A stretch of 64,000 nt of DNA from Rhodosorus marinus (GCA_029953675.1 JAMWBK010000009.1:1426001-1490000); one strand, 5' to 3'. Shown: positions 35,927 through 48,258, counted from the first letter of the stretch. Made by a program: numbers and translations. Notes: generated by a model not told the origin, from the letters alone.

Positions 35927-37448
35927 ATCTCCAGAATTATGAACAGCTTGTCACCCCCCCTCTAAAAATCTCTATATAGTCCCACTCCTAACATCTCCAC
36001 ACCAACCTATTCCAATATCCCGCAACACCGACCGCCACCGCAGCTTCTTATATACTAACCCAAGCGGAGTCCTACGTTAATATCAAGACCAGTAAACGTC
36101 AGAAGTGGACGTGGGATTCCTTTTTTACTTCCACCGTCTAGAGGAATCTTCATAACGTTTATACGTTAAACAGTATCGTGTTAATGTATATGTTGATAAG
36201 CGGAGAAGTTGGAATGAGGCAGAGCCGAGCAAAAGTTGGAGTGAACTGAGGATTACTATGGGCGGGCCTTTCGATGTCGTTGGGGAGCTGAGGGTAACAA
36301 GTCAGAATTTTTGCTTCCTGAAGCGACCCCAAGAATCGATTAGACTAGTCACAGCTTTTTCCTGTGCTAGGCGGGTATCGAGGGTACGTCTGATAAGTTT
36401 TTTTTCGCCGGGGACAATTGCATGGATATGCGACAGGCAGGCGAGCATGAGCATGAGATTTACACCTCGCTGTTGTCCTTCTCTCCCAAACAGCTTGGAT
36501 AGTGACAATTTGCACGGCCTCCTGAAGTCAACCTCGCGGAGGGGTTTGCAGCCTGACGAGAAAGAGATTGCCAACTCTCGCAGGATAAAAAAGGGCCAAG
36601 AGAATTTAGACCAGCACAATGGTTGCGAACTGCTAGCGCTCATGTGATTTTAAAGTGTCCCAGTGCGCCTCCTCACAAACGACTAGTTTCCTCTCTCGTA
36701 GTCTCGACACGTGTCTACATTTCACGGAAAGACCGACCTGCGAATCATTCTGTCGACCTTACAGCAGCTTTCCTGTCGCCGCGGTACCTTCCGGGCGTCG
36801 AATAGTCCCTACTATCCATACCTGCAAGTAGAGTTCGCCAGTGAACGATATGAACTGTCCGTGGTTTCGGAAGGTCCCTCGTTTCTGCTGTTTCCAGAGG
36901 AAACACGAAGCTCCACCTCAAACGCCTCCTTCAAGACATATACTGGTTGTCGTTGATCTCGAGCTTGGCTAACGAACCTAACTGTAGACTTTACTGGGCA
37001 ACTGCCTAATGCAGCGCAACACTAGCTCCACATAAAGAGTTTGTTCTTAGTAGCACTATCTGCCCGTTCCTAAACGATAGGTGAATGATGTCGCATACAC
37101 GCTTGCGTTCTGTCCGTTCTTCGAAGAGGTGGCAGATCTCCGCTCATCCCCAATTGTCTGGTTGGAGACGTCCAGTCGTGTGGCCGCGTGATTGATTCGT
37201 TCGGGTGTTTGGCTAGAATGGTTCTTAGCTCTCGAGGTTGATGTCTATTGCTCGTTCATGCGATGCCGGTGACCGCTTTTGGTTAGGAAAACTTACTTCA
37301 CATTTTGCGGTAAGGGAAGTAGGGCGATCGACCAAGAGAACTGGTCTGCTTTTTTCGGGCGGAGGTTTCACACGGGCGTTTGAGAGTGGTGAGCCCTTGT
37401 TGGGAAAAGAGGCAGCCATTTCCGTTTGGTTTGTTTTTGGTCGGCTGC
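35927..37448. other. Intergenic with weak exon-like ORFs
   Basis: This region separates SLU7 (minus) from the gene at 37449 (plus). A C-rich + strand near 35951 is the SLU7 leader. On the plus strand an ORF with ATG at 36258 (MGGPFDVVGELR...) and a segment after a TAG acceptor near 36700 (FHGKTDLRIILSTLQQ...FASERYELSVVSEG) look mildly protein-like. They might be exons of a small spliced gene, but I could not join them in phase or recognise a family. Confidence 0.3.
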
Positions 37449-37835
37449 ATGGACCAGGCGTTTGTAGTAGTACCAGCTGTACGGGCTAAGAGCTTGACGA
37501 CAGCTCAGGCGAAGAAAAAAGGGAGAAGAGCAAAGGGGCGATCTGTTCCCAAACCGCCGCCGATTCCATCGGATTTTGTTTCTTCCCGAGTAGGCGACGA
37601 TGATGGCTTAGAGGAAGAAGCTGGGGCAGAGGGCTATAAGTCAAAGCTTACCCCTCTCAGTGGGACTCCTGAGAATCCTGTGAGGAGCAGGGGGAAGAAA
37701 AGACCAGTTGGAAAAGAACCGGAGGCGATCAAAATTGCAAAGCAGGCTACTTGGTTTGGAATAGGGGCCTTGGTATTTGCCGAGCTTTTCGTGCATTTGG
37801 TTTGGGTTCGGGACTGGATACCGAAGGGTAATTAG
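37449..37835 (+). CDS. Unknown protein with one C-terminal membrane segment
   Basis: Starting at the ATG at 37449 the product is about 128 residues. The first 50 residues are free of acid, rich in Ala, Val, Lys and Arg (TAQAKKKGRRAKGRS), and could be an organelle targeting peptide. An acidic patch (DDDGLEEEAGAE) and a Pro/Gly/Lys-rich linker follow. Near the C-terminus there is a single hydrophobic stretch, ATWFGIGALVFAELFVHLVWV. The layout resembles small plastid or mitochondrial inner-membrane proteins, but I recognise no family. The ORF is open upstream to 37380 without another ATG that fits better. Confidence 0.55.
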   Translation: MDQAFVVVPAVRAKSLTTAQAKKKGRRAKGRSVPKPPPIPSDFVSSRVGDDDGLEEEAGAEGYKSKLTPLSGTPENPVRSRGKKRPVGKEPEAIKIAKQATWFGIGALVFAELFVHLVWVRDWIPKGN

Positions 37836-39176
37836 TACAACTTCTGTGACTGGGGATCTTATTGGCGAATGTATCACAACCACAGTCTTTGAGAAAAATC
37901 ATGAAATCTTCTGTGCTGAGCGAAACCTCTGCCCAGTCCTACATGGCGTGGACAGTGTTGTCTTAGAATTATAAAGTTAAGTTTCTAGTTTAGAGGAGAG
38001 TCCACGCTCTCTGCTCTCTTGAGAAGCTCGCGAAGCTTTTCTCTGCAGAAGATTCGGGGACAATGCGGCTAGATTCCAACCACAATCGTGTCACTAGAGT
38101 TCACAAGCTTGTCTCCTCACTGAGCTTGGTCGTAGTTCGCGCCTTGGTCCCGTTATTACGTGTGATGAGGTTGGGTTTTGGGAGCGACTAGCGCGACCTC
38201 GACGTCCCCGAAATCATGTGCACTGCATTGTGATGGACTTGGCGCCGGTAGGAAGGGGTGATACGTCCATGTTCGAGTTGCGAAGCTCTCGGGGAAGTTT
38301 GAGCCGAGTCACGGCAAGCATAGCATTTCTTCGGAACTTCCCGGCGACAAAGAAAAGTTACAAGCACTTGCTCTCAGCAAGGCGAGGCATACTCCTCGAA
38401 AAACCACATTCCGACCATCAACCCATGAAACTGGGAGACCTTGAACTTGCCATACATGCACAGTTTTCAGTACTATGTGACCAAATTGACAGCTCCAGTC
38501 TTACGACAAGAATGCGGCTGCAGTTGTGACCCTCTTTCTCGTACTTTTCACTATCTACTGGCGAGGGCTTTACTCAACTCTCCCTTCTATATTCAGCTCG
38601 CACCTTCTCCAAAAAGGCTTTCATTGCCAACGCCTGCAAAAACGCCACCCCGAAACCAGGCATTCAAAAACATCTAAAACATAACACTCCATATTTTGAC
38701 GAAAATTATTCATAAACATACAATATTAGTTAGAATTATAGTATAAATTGAAACTGGAATTCAAAACGTTGTAGAATTTAAGGATTTTCATAGATTCTCT
38801 TGGTGCTTAAAATTTTGAATGAGTTTGGATTCATTGGATAAAAATAACGGCTAGGCTTCCATTCTTTTTTCGTTTTCACTTGGATTCGGATATCTTGGAG
38901 GGGAGAGGGAGTGGCGAGTGAGGTGTGACGGGATGAGATGCTATGGATTTGTGACGCTCGATCGTGACGCTCGCTGTTAAGATATACGACGAAGGTGATC
39001 CGTTTGTTTTTTTTTTTTGGGGGGGGGGGGGTGAGGTAGGGGAAGAGGGATTGGAATGGGTTGAAGACGGGTTCTGGTTTTAGTTTGTTGAACCTGTGGA
39101 CTTTTGTTTGGTTTTCCTTCCTCTTTATTTTTTTTTTTGGTTTCGAGTGAGGAATAGAAGAGGGCTGATTTTTTGC
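37836..39176. other. Intergenic, no gene
   Basis: ORFs near 38218-38677 overlap in two frames and have no family features. The sequence near 38680-38820 is AT-rich. A 10-plus T run joined to a run of 12 G near 39007-39031, with further GT-rich sequence, precedes the start codon at 39177. Confidence 0.4.
39019..39075 (+). promoter_or_regulatory. G-run leader of the RhoGAP-like gene
   Basis: A poly-T stretch runs directly into a long G homopolymer and then purine-rich G/A sequence about 100-150 bp before the ATG at 39177. Composition and placement match the other leaders in the window. Its role as promoter or 5' UTR is inference. Confidence 0.3.
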
Positions 39177-40346
39177 ATGGCAACCCAAACGCAAGTTGTT
39201 TCGCATCATGGCGACCCGGAGATTCTTGGGAAAGCCAATGAAGGTAATGCCACGCTGATCGCGAGACCGGAGGCCTTGCTGAAGTTTGAGGAGACGCAGG
39301 AGAGGAATGCTAGTAGGCCACATGGTCTCCAGACCGTTCCACCGCGAGGTGGTCATAATCCAGGGGCCGGAAAAAGGAAAGGGGGTTTTTTTAGTTTCCT
39401 CTTCTGCGGAGGCGAGGATGAGAGCGTCCAGTGGGTAAAAGTGGAGTTGGAGGAGGAAGACAAAGCCTCTACGGAAACCCGCGAAAGAGTTGCTTGGAAC
39501 GAGAGCTTGCACCTGTACGTGCTTTCGTGTATCGACCATCTCGCAAAGTATGGAGAGAATGAGGCTCGACTCTTTGCGGTTAGTGGAAGCCAGGTAAGTT
39601 TAAGGACCTCTCCAAATTTCACAGTCCAAAGCAGCTCTTGGGATGCCATTACCCGTCAAGTCTTCATATTTTTCGCTAACTAGTGGTGCAATCGCCTCCC
39701 GTTCTTGTGCGCAGCAAATCATTGAGGAAATGAGAATGCAATATGGGGAGCCCCTTCCTGAAGGGACGGATGTTCATGTAGCGTGTGCCGTCTTAAAACA
39801 GGCCGTTAGGGATGCTGAGTCGCCTCTGATTGATATAGAAGCTCTCCAGGCGTGGGCCATAGCCACAGCCAGCAAGAAAAAGCAACCAGCGGATACCGAG
39901 GCTGAACCGCTCGTCATCCCATCTTTCAAGGAATCTCTTTTATATAGTACGCTTCAGATTGTTCGGGAAAAGTCCCCGAGAAGGGCTTTTGTGCTGGCGA
40001 GACTTTTGTACCTCCTCGGTGACATCAGCTCGCGGATTGAGGTGAGCATGCGAAAAATCGAAGACGCGGTTCCCTGAACGCGGAAGGATATATTCTTCGA
40101 GGTCTCATATTCTTATCGCATCTCTGGTTTTCTTTTTGGTAGATTACGCAGATGAATTCGCACAACCTATCCCTTTGCCTAGCCCCGTCTCTTTTGCAGT
40201 GGGATCCCTATGCGGATGCAGCTCTTCTCGTCTTAGGCCGGATGACCGCATACGTGATGGAGCTCATCGATGACGGAAGAGAACATGCGGAAAAGCTTCG
40301 GGACTATTGCCTGGAGCTCCAAGACCTCGCGAACTTACCATGTTGA
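39177..40346 (+). CDS. RhoGAP-domain protein lacking the arginine finger
   Basis: Exons are 39177-39593, 39715-40041 and 40143-40346, all in phase, giving 315 residues. The first 75 residues are low-complexity and basic; the RhoGAP domain takes up the rest. Its hallmarks are the VSGSQ turn with QIIEEMRMQYGE, EGTDVHVACAVLKQAVRDAESPLI (family form DVHVVASLLKxxLRELPEPLI), and NSHNLSLCLAPSLLQ (family form NLAxxFAPxLL). In active RhoGAPs the first helix end is GLFRxSG. Here it reads ARLFAVSG, so the catalytic Arg is replaced by Ala. The Arg three residues earlier is not in the finger position. The protein probably binds a Rho-family GTPase but may not stimulate hydrolysis. No lipid-binding or SH3 domain is fused to it. 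Confidence 0.8.
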
Positions 40347-41642
40347 CGGAATCGACGAACATGGCAAAGGACAAACAGCTACAAATAGTTCTTCGGGGTG
40401 ATGAAATAGAATTCAGATCAATGCACGTTTACTTTGCTGATAACGGGAAACCCTTGATGAACTGCGATCGCAAGCGACTTGTGCCGTGATAAGCTCCACC
40501 AGAGCAGCTCACTTGCCTGCCCGATATGACACCGACCAGACCAGCGTTTTTCTGCTAAAACTCACGCGGCTGGGAGAAAGCGAATCATCACCTCCCACAG
40601 GTAACCAAGCTTGTCAAAAGTAAAAAAAATCCAAAAGGCTTAATATTACTTAAACGGTACTAGCCCACGGATATCTCCACTGCGGATTCCAGGGAGCTGC
40701 GGGGACTCGACTGGCTCAGTGCCAACTCAACGAGTGAAGACCACCTACACACTTTCGCTTCCTTATGCTTTCCCGCCAAAACATGAATAATATTTCCAAA
40801 ATAATACATCTCAGTAAACAAATGCATCCCAGGATTCTGGGAGATGCTTCGCCAGGGATTCTTGAATATCACATTGTAGCCATGAAATTTCTTCTAAACA
40901 TGAAATCATGCTACAACCTCAAACCCCTAAAAATGGATGCTTGTAACTCATTAATGTGGCTAAATATTAATAAAACATAATATTATGATATTTGATGTCT
41001 TTTTTGAAGGGTGCATCCAAGGTTGCATATATTCGTAAGAACAGCTCAAGCGGAAATTATATTAAAATGTCAGCACTTCGGAGAACTACATTGGGACCAA
41101 AAAACGCGCGAACGGAAACTCCGGATGGGGACGGCCGAACAAGCTGTTTTTCATTCAATATTCTAAGCGTCAGCACTAAAGTCAATCTTTTTAGTTTAAA
41201 TATTAGTATAATGTGATAAAAAAGAAGATATACAATCTATTATGAGATAATAGACTGATTTATGAAGTGTCACTTAAGAAAGAATTTGGCCTTGTGGTCT
41301 TGGTGTCTGAAGATGGTATGGAAAAAGAAATCTCAGTCCAGATGGGACAGAACTAGCGATGGGTCTGTTTTGACTTTTGTGAGGAAAGTCGAGTATATTA
41401 TATGAAGTTGAGTAGTCCTGAATCTTTGAGGGTGGCGAGGGGGAGGTGTCGTAGGTAGAGTTTCATGTGTGTTGGGTTGTTTGTATGGGTGTATGATGTG
41501 GTGGTTTGTTTCTTTTTGTGAAGTGAGGCGCATGTAGACGTTTAAGACAGGATTAGTTGGGGGTGGGCGGGGGGTTGGTTATTTTGTGGCTCTGCTTGGT
41601 TTGGTTGCTGGGCTCTGTTTGTGCTTTCGTGGGTTTTCAAGG
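40347..41642. other. Intergenic, no gene
   Basis: No supported coding sequence. Small ORFs at 40765-41216 encode low-complexity AT-driven peptides. The + strand becomes G/T-rich from about 41430, with a GGGGGTGGGCGGGGGG tract at about 41559-41575, leading to the Tousled-like kinase start at 41643. Confidence 0.45.
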
Positions 41643-43775
41643 ATGTCAGACAGCGGAGGAATCTTATCTTCCGTGTCGTTGGATCGACGGCGGCTGTTGG
41701 AAGCGCGAATGAGCGCACCTTTGCTTGCTGGAGGTGGGAATTCCGAGCCGGGTTTCGGATCTTTGCCTGCGAAGGACGCTTCCAATGGCTCTACCGCGGT
41801 GCGAGAAAATGGTTTGCTGGTAAAAACAACCGCACCTCCTCCGGCTTCTGATGAAGAGGTGGAGGATTCTGTGGGTTCGTTCTCCTCGGCTTCGAATGAT
41901 TCGATTACTACGGAAAAGGGTGGAGTGAGGTCGGCAGAACAAGGGAAGGGGGATTCAAGGAAGCGTAAGAGAGGGAAGAACACGAAACTCGAACAATTTT
42001 TTAAGCGTCAGGGATCACAGAAACTGTCTGGTAAAGATCTGACCATTGAAAACTTAAAACGGGAGAATGAAGAAATGAAACGTCAGCTTGAAGATTCCGT
42101 GGAGGCGGCAAAGAAGGCCTCCGAGGAGGCGCAGTCACTTGCGGGTCGCTGGCGAAAAGCTCTTAATGAGTGTCTGCGGTCTGCAGAAACTCACGAAAGA
42201 GCGGGAAGAGAAAGGGAATTCGAGCTGAAGTGTGAACGACTTGGAAGAATAGGAGTTCGACGGACTGGTACCACCCTGCAGGAGGGGTGGGAAGACGGTA
42301 GAGTAAGATAATTGCCTGAATGGCTCTTAACGAAGCATTCGATTTGGGGCTAAAACGTGGATTTGCTTGCGCTTTTTTTCCGCGCCCCAGGAAGCGAGAG
42401 AAGTTGAGAGCTCTCTTTCTCAAATTAAGCTGGAAAAGGAGGAGATAGAACGCCAGCAAAAGGAATTAAACAAGCAGCTTAGAAAGAGCGCTGCTGAAGG
42501 CAGCATGCCACCTCCTCCTAGCCGGGGCAAGGGAAAGTTTGTTCAGACCACGGCCTACTTGCTTGAGCAAACTGAAGCCCTTAGAATAAGACTCTCGGTA
42601 CTTCGAAAGGAGGAGTCGGAGTGGGTGGAAAAGAAGGACTCGCTAGAATCCCAAAAGGCTTTGCTTATTCGTGAAATGAGGCGCCAGCGAGATGAGAAAG
42701 CGTCCCCCTTTAACAACATGCCCGTTTTACATGACAGATATCAGCTCACAAAACTGCTCGGACGGGGAGGGTTTAGCGAGGTTCGTGAGCAGAGTTCGCT
42801 GGACTGGAAAGCTTGGCCCTTGCTTACTTCTGGTCTCCTTTTTTTGGTTTGGTACAGGTGTACAAAGCGTACGATCTAGAGGAGCTGGAATGGGTTGCGT
42901 TGAAAGTCCACCAACTGCATGTTTATTGGAGTGAGGAAAAGAAGAACAACTACATCAGACATGCGACTCGGGAGTATGAAATTCACAAGACCCTAGACCA
43001 TCCCAGAGTCGTGAAGCTCATGGACGTCTTCGAAATCGACAAGAACTCTTTTTGTACGGTTTTGGAGTATTGTAGAGGGTCAGACCTCGACGAATACCTG
43101 AAGATTCACAAGGTCTTGAGTGAGCGAGAATCTCGGAACGTGATCTCTCAGGTGTTCAGCGGGCTCTCGTACTTGAACCAGCAAGAGAACAAGATCATCC
43201 ACTACGATCTCAAGCCAGGAAACATCTTGCTCTCAGATGGACAAGTCAAAATCACTGATTTCGGTCTTAGCAAAGTGATGGGAGACAACGATGACACTGC
43301 GCACGGCATGGAGCTAACCTCACAAGGTATGCACCCACTCCCACACCGAATCATGCTAGAACCGTGATGGTAGCTTGCACAGTCTAAGACCTGCCTTTCC
43401 TCCTGTGCAGGCGCCGGAACTTACTGGTACCTGCCTCCCGAATGCTTTGAAATCGGCCCAGCCCCACCCAGGATAAGCTCCAAAGTAGATGTTTGGTCGG
43501 CTGGGGTAATACTGTATCAGATGCTATATGGAAGGAAACCATTTGGCAATGAGCAGTCGCAGGAGAGAATTCTGAGGGAGTCAACAATCCTTCGGGAGTC
43601 GCTGGAGTTTCCCTTGAAGCCATCGGTACCAGCGGACGCGAAGGCCTTCATTAAGCGCTGCCTCACAAGAGACCAGCGAGATCGCCCGGATATAAATCAG
43701 ATACTGGAAGATCCGTATTTGCGAAAGGCGCAGGCGTCTTCTCGCTCTGTGGGAAACAACCAATCATCCTCGTAG
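41643..43775 (+). CDS. TLK: Tousled-like serine/threonine kinase
   Basis: Four exons (41643-42302, 42391-42780, 42858-43326, 43411-43775), all in phase, give about 627 residues. The start at 41643 (MSDSGGIL) is the first ATG. The N-terminal third is disordered and Ser-rich, with a basic patch (RKRKRGKN) and LEQFFKRQG, a motif shared with TLKs. A long coiled coil follows (residues about 130-310). The kinase domain starts at [11 protein letters not shown]. An intron splits the glycine loop after GFSE and coding resumes at VYKAYDLEE. Diagnostic TLK features are [37 protein letters not shown] (HYD instead of HRD), ITDFGLSK and [13 protein letters not shown]. TLKs phosphorylate the histone chaperone ASF1 during S phase. 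Confidence 0.96.
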
Positions 43776-44620
43776 AGATCCTCGTAGATGGCTCATGTCG
43801 CTTTTGGCTGTTGTCGACTTCTGAGGCTAAGATGTCCAATTGAGTACTGCGAGACTGTTCACACTCTCACCGCCGAGACGTCGGCGGGTTTGGTGGTGGA
43901 ATTTTGTGTGGATCCCTATTGCACTCCTGGCCTTATATTACCGAGGAATTTGGGAATATAGGATTCGATGAATTAACGAAGCCCTCTTGAGCATGAAAGT
44001 GCGCGCTACTGTCCATATTATTGTATTTTACTAGAACATTTTTGCGGAATTGTACGAATGAACTATTGAGTTTCAGAGAATCCATCTCGCGGCAATACTC
44101 CAGTTGGCGCAGCTCGGCTGTCGAACCGAACAGAATGAGATTCGATGTCGCTTGCGCCAGTCAGCGCTTCTTCCCGCTCATGGTCACTACTTCTTTTGTT
44201 CGGGATCAGGTCTCCGGGGCCAGCCTCTGCTTGCCCAAGGCCCTACATCTCGGTCTGCCACTTCACAGACATCGCGTAGCTTGTGATTCCTGGATTTTTG
44301 ATTACGGAAACTGCCAGAGCTCATGATTCGTTGCATTCGCCTCCCGAGTGACAAGCTGGGGCCCCCGGCTGCAGGATGCAAGCTCGTCAGTAGCCAGTGA
44401 AGCTGTAGTGAAAGTGTTGGTGCGGTTAGTGAACAGTCAATCTCTTCACGGTTATGCCATAGATGCTACAGTAAATGGGCAGTCGTGGGAATTGCAAATC
44501 CTTCTTCCGGATCACGAACATTGTGGGAGTAGCTAACCCCTTTCGAATTCGTCTCCGCAATGCACGTGACGGCTTATACGGGCATGTCATGGGCAACCAC
44601 CAATACGGCACTCGTGAAAG

Positions 44621-44920
44621 CCTTGTCTTTCGAGCTTGCGTAGTTGGGCTTGCTGGCAAACTAACCAGGGCAGATCGGCTTCATTTTGAATGAAGAAAAG
44701 CTGATCTGGCCCGTTCTGCAAAAGTGAAAAGGACCTGAGAATCCGAGAAGAACCTCGTTCTACACGTGGAAGCCTTGTACATCTCGCTTGCATCGATGGA
44801 CTTGCTAACAAACTAACCAGAGACCGATCGGGCTTCATTTTCAATGCGGGAGCTGTTCCGGCCCGTTCTGCAAAAGCAAAAAAGAAAGTACTTGAGAATC
44901 CGAACAGGCCTCCTCCTTTC
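44621..44920. repeat. Two-copy tandem repeat, unit about 152 bp
   Basis: The segment starting at 44621 (CCTTGTCTTTCGAGCTTGCG) is repeated from 44773 (CCTTGTACATCTCGCTTGC). Both copies contain, in order, GGxCTTGCT with CAAACTAACCAG, ATCGGGCTTCATTTT or a close match, GGCCCGTTCTGCAAAAG and GAGAATCCGA. Identity is imperfect, which points to an old duplication. Confidence 0.65.
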
Positions 44921-46280
44921 GAAACAACTTTGGCAATAGTCAACTATTCAAAAATTCGGTGACTATCATTCGAATACCCGAATGCGAAAGAGTTAACTTT
45001 TTTAGCAGACACCAGCGCTTTCAAGGCTGTCCGCAAATTTCTTGCCATCTGTATCGAAAAAATTATTATTTTTTATCTCATCATACACTTCCGCAATTTG
45101 ACAAACAACAGCATTGGATGAATGGTCCCATACGACCCTAACCTCGTGATAGGTTTTTAACAAAAAAAAAGGGAGGGGAGAACTCTAATCCAACCCAAGG
45201 GTTTCCATTAATAACTTACTAGTTTTCAACCTTTTTTGTGAAAGCGAACGCGCGCAACACAACTTTCATCATGAATGAAGTTTTTAGAGAAAAAAATGAG
45301 GAAGAAACTGGATCAAACTCTTCCACAAAATATGATAAGGCCGAATTCCTTTCGTAGCTTTCCCAATCTAGTGTTCTAAGTCTAAATTGAACTTTTCGAT
45401 ATTTTTACATCGTAAAACCTCCAGCAGAGTGGGGTTTTACTATAATCAATGTGGTAACCATCCAATTAGGCGCACAAGGCACACTCACTCCCAAAGCTCC
45501 TGTGTTGAATGAATTCGTTTAATCAGACCCTATCACCACCTTGGTTTCGGTCAATTCGGTAGCTCTTTGAGGGTTTTTTCAATGAAAAATCTGGAAAAAT
45601 TTACCTAATAAAACGTCTAAATATGTCTTGACATTCTATTTTTGTGAGTTACCATGAGATAGTGGCAAAACTATTTATTTAAAACAATATAAATAGGATA
45701 TGATATATTAATTTAGGTGATAATCTTGAAATAGGAACCATCGTTTGTGTGTTGAGGTAGAGCGTAATACTTTCTACCGAAAATGGATTTTGAGAAAACA
45801 GTTTAAGCGCGTTAGTCCACTAGCGGACGAAAACATAAATAAATACCAAAATTCCTATCACAATTGATCCCGCCAATGTCCGTTTCTTTGCGCAGCAATA
45901 GTTAATATTATATTGACTATATGATTTTCTCTAGACCAATGAAAATTCTGGACTATCAGAAGCTTTGAGTTTTCTTTTCCTAAGGGCAGAGTCGTCGAGA
46001 TCCCTATATGTATCTTTTGAGAACTTATCTGACTATATATATAGTCCACTCCAAACCAAAGCATTGTACGTGTGTGTCTTGAGGGGATAGGTCAAGTTGG
46101 GTATTTTCTCAAATCGTTTTATGGAGGTGGGCGACCGGTGCGAACGACTATTCTCCACAATGTGCCAGTTTCCTTTCAGATTGGATTCGGGGTTTTGGAT
46201 ACAGGAGTGGTCGGTATAGACAAGGGAGTGCGCCTTTCTTGCTGGACGCGCGTAATCGGCGTCTTGTTTCTCGCTTCTCC

Positions 46281-46500
46281 GGGTAGTTATGCTCTGAATA
46301 CACGGATGAGGAGTCTCGCGGCCTCTGGTAGTTAGGCTGTGAATATACGGATTAGGAGTCTCGCTTCTCAGGGTAGTTAGGCTCTGAATAAACGGATGCG
46401 GAGTCTCGCTCTCTCAGGGTAGTTAGGGTCTGAATAAACGGATGAGGAGTCTCGCTCTCTCAGGGTAGTTAGGCTATGAATAAACGTATGAGGAGTCCGG
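46281..46500. repeat. Minisatellite, five copies of a 46-bp unit
   Basis: Five consecutive copies begin with GGGTAGTTAGGCTCTGAATA or a close variant, each followed by an AACGGATGAGGAGTCTCGC-like block. Starts fall at about 46281, 46327, 46371, 46417 and 46463. One copy is 2 bp shorter and the last is truncated. The more distal copies are more alike than the first two. Confidence 0.85.
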
Positions 46501-46583
46501 ACATTTTGATCATTGCCTGATTGTTCACGAAGGCGGGTGGTCAGACGAAGCGACCATGCGCGAAGACAGAGCGCCAACATATG

Positions 46584-47321
46584 TTAAAACTCCTGACCCT
46601 CCCCGAATTGATGACGTGGATATCGTCGTTCTATAATTGGATTGTCTATTGAGTAGGTGATGATGGGCTGCGGGGGGTTCGACTTAATCGGGTCCTCGAA
46701 CTCGCGATGTTTGCTAGATTCAACCTCGTCCGGGTCTGTCGCGGAGCGCGGGGTGAGCCCCTGGCGAATCACAAGTGTCTCTGGCTTCAATCTAGAGGAA
46801 AGGCTGAAGATATCTGAGTTTTGATTGCTAGTGGAAACGAACACACCGTTGACCGCTTTCATCATCCTGCGGGAAAACCAGGTGCATTTCGATCAGCGAA
46901 GTCGATCCTCTACAAAACGTCATAACCTGAATTGCTTGGGTTGCCAGCTCTGCTGAGGTAGACCCTTTTCACGCTCACCCTGTATCAGGGTAACAACCCT
47001 TTTTTAATAGAAGAAAGCGTACATTCTGCCAGGTCGAGCCCAAATCACTCTCATAGTCCGCGATGCAGGTCCGGTACTAACGATCGTCATATCCGATACT
47101 GCTTTGGTGAAACGGAACCAACCCACAAGCACACAAACAAGCACCTCGCTCTTTGCCTGGGACACTACCTGAAGATATGGCAATTTACTAAATGGCAAAG
47201 CGCTTTTCCCAAACTGAATAGGAAAAACTTTCCCATCAAATTTCCATTGAACCCTCCAATCCAGGCCACCAGCGTAGAATTTTATCCGCACAAATTGATC
47301 CAGCCGTTGAAGACACTCCAT
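46584..47321 (-). CDS. Possible small spliced gene, unknown product
   Basis: On the minus strand an ATG at 47321 opens a block MECLQRLDQFVRIKFYAGG...KLPYLQ followed by a GTAGTG donor. A second block (AVSDMTIVSTGPASRTMR) follows a GCAG acceptor near 47096. A third block begins after a TTTTCCCGCAG acceptor near 46866 (MMKAVNGVFVSTSNQ) and stays open to 46584. The alternating basic and strand-like first block is protein-like, but joins were not proven by phase and no family was recognised. The start could also lie at 46865. Confidence 0.3.
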
Positions 47322-48258
47322 TTCCTTTTATCCTTTTTCAAGCAAAGTTCCTAATGCCGGAAACCTTAGGAAACCAAAAAACTGATTAAAAATACTAACA
47401 AGATCCGGTCGTTTAGTATTCTCCACTAGTTATTGGTCACGTAAAATTATTCATTAAAAAAACAGAGTCTTGCGTAATTTTCTCTGGTTATATCATGAAA
47501 TCAACAAAAAAATTGAGCCCAGTAACCTGATAAAATTTACCCCAAAATAATACCCATAATTATAATGTTATTCAAAAAAGAGAAAACCCGTTGCAATCTT
47601 TCAATACTATTTTACGAAAGCGAGATTGCCCAGCAAAAAAGTCATGTGGAAATTTTGGAAATAGGAATTAGGGAACCACAAACCAAACCGTACTTTATTA
47701 ATTTTAAATAGTTTTGTCGTGGACTATCCTTTCAGTCCAGCGATTCTCTATTGCGTTAGTGTTGCTATTTTTTATAGGTATCCATTTATGATAAGCAAGG
47801 AGACTATAGAACTATCTAATTTTATTAGAAAATAAGAACCATTTGGTGAAAAAGGGTGGTGGACGGGCTGGTCGTGAGGTGGTTTCCGTCCGGTAATGTG
47901 TCTTGGGGAAGGAGGTTCCATTGGTCTCATAGACATATTTTAAAAGGAAACTGTGTCAGACTTTTTGTTCTTGTTTTGTTTTTTCTGATTTGCGGGGGAA
48001 GAAGCGGCGGATCGGTCGAAAGCTGAGTTGAGCGTCCTTCTTTTTGCGGGGGGGAGGGGGGTTTGGGGGGACTGGTTTGAAGTTTTGCTTGCGATCTCTT
48101 TGTATTTATAGAAGAGCATCGGCCACTGTCGACGGTGAGGGAGGTTTGTACTGTGTCGTCATTGTTAGTGGTCTGCTTTTGAACGTCTTCGGAGAGTTTG
48201 TTGCGTCTTTGGTATACATATAGTTTTTATTGGGTTTTGTCGATTAGCTTCGGACAAG
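47322..48258. other. Intergenic, promoter region of CTR gene
   Basis: AT-rich from 47380 to 47860 with no ORF. The + strand then becomes G-rich, with a GGGGGGGAGGGGGG tract at about 48047-48062 some 200 bp before the copper transporter start codon. Confidence 0.45.

Larger units (their letters stand above)
43776..46583. other. Intergenic with tandem repeats, no gene
   Basis: A 2.8-kb gap. It holds a two-copy tandem repeat (44621-44920) and a 46-bp minisatellite (46281-46500), listed separately. The segment 45140-45870 is AT-rich and without ORFs. Confidence 0.45.

Noticed and set aside
37449-37835. PAM68-like photosystem assembly protein
   Set aside because: PAM68 has two membrane segments, while only one is present here, and no specific motif matches.
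38778-39539. Minus-strand ORF of 253 codons
   Set aside because: It spans the poly-T/poly-G leader and the first RhoGAP exon in antisense. Low-complexity Lys/Pro runs come from the homopolymers.
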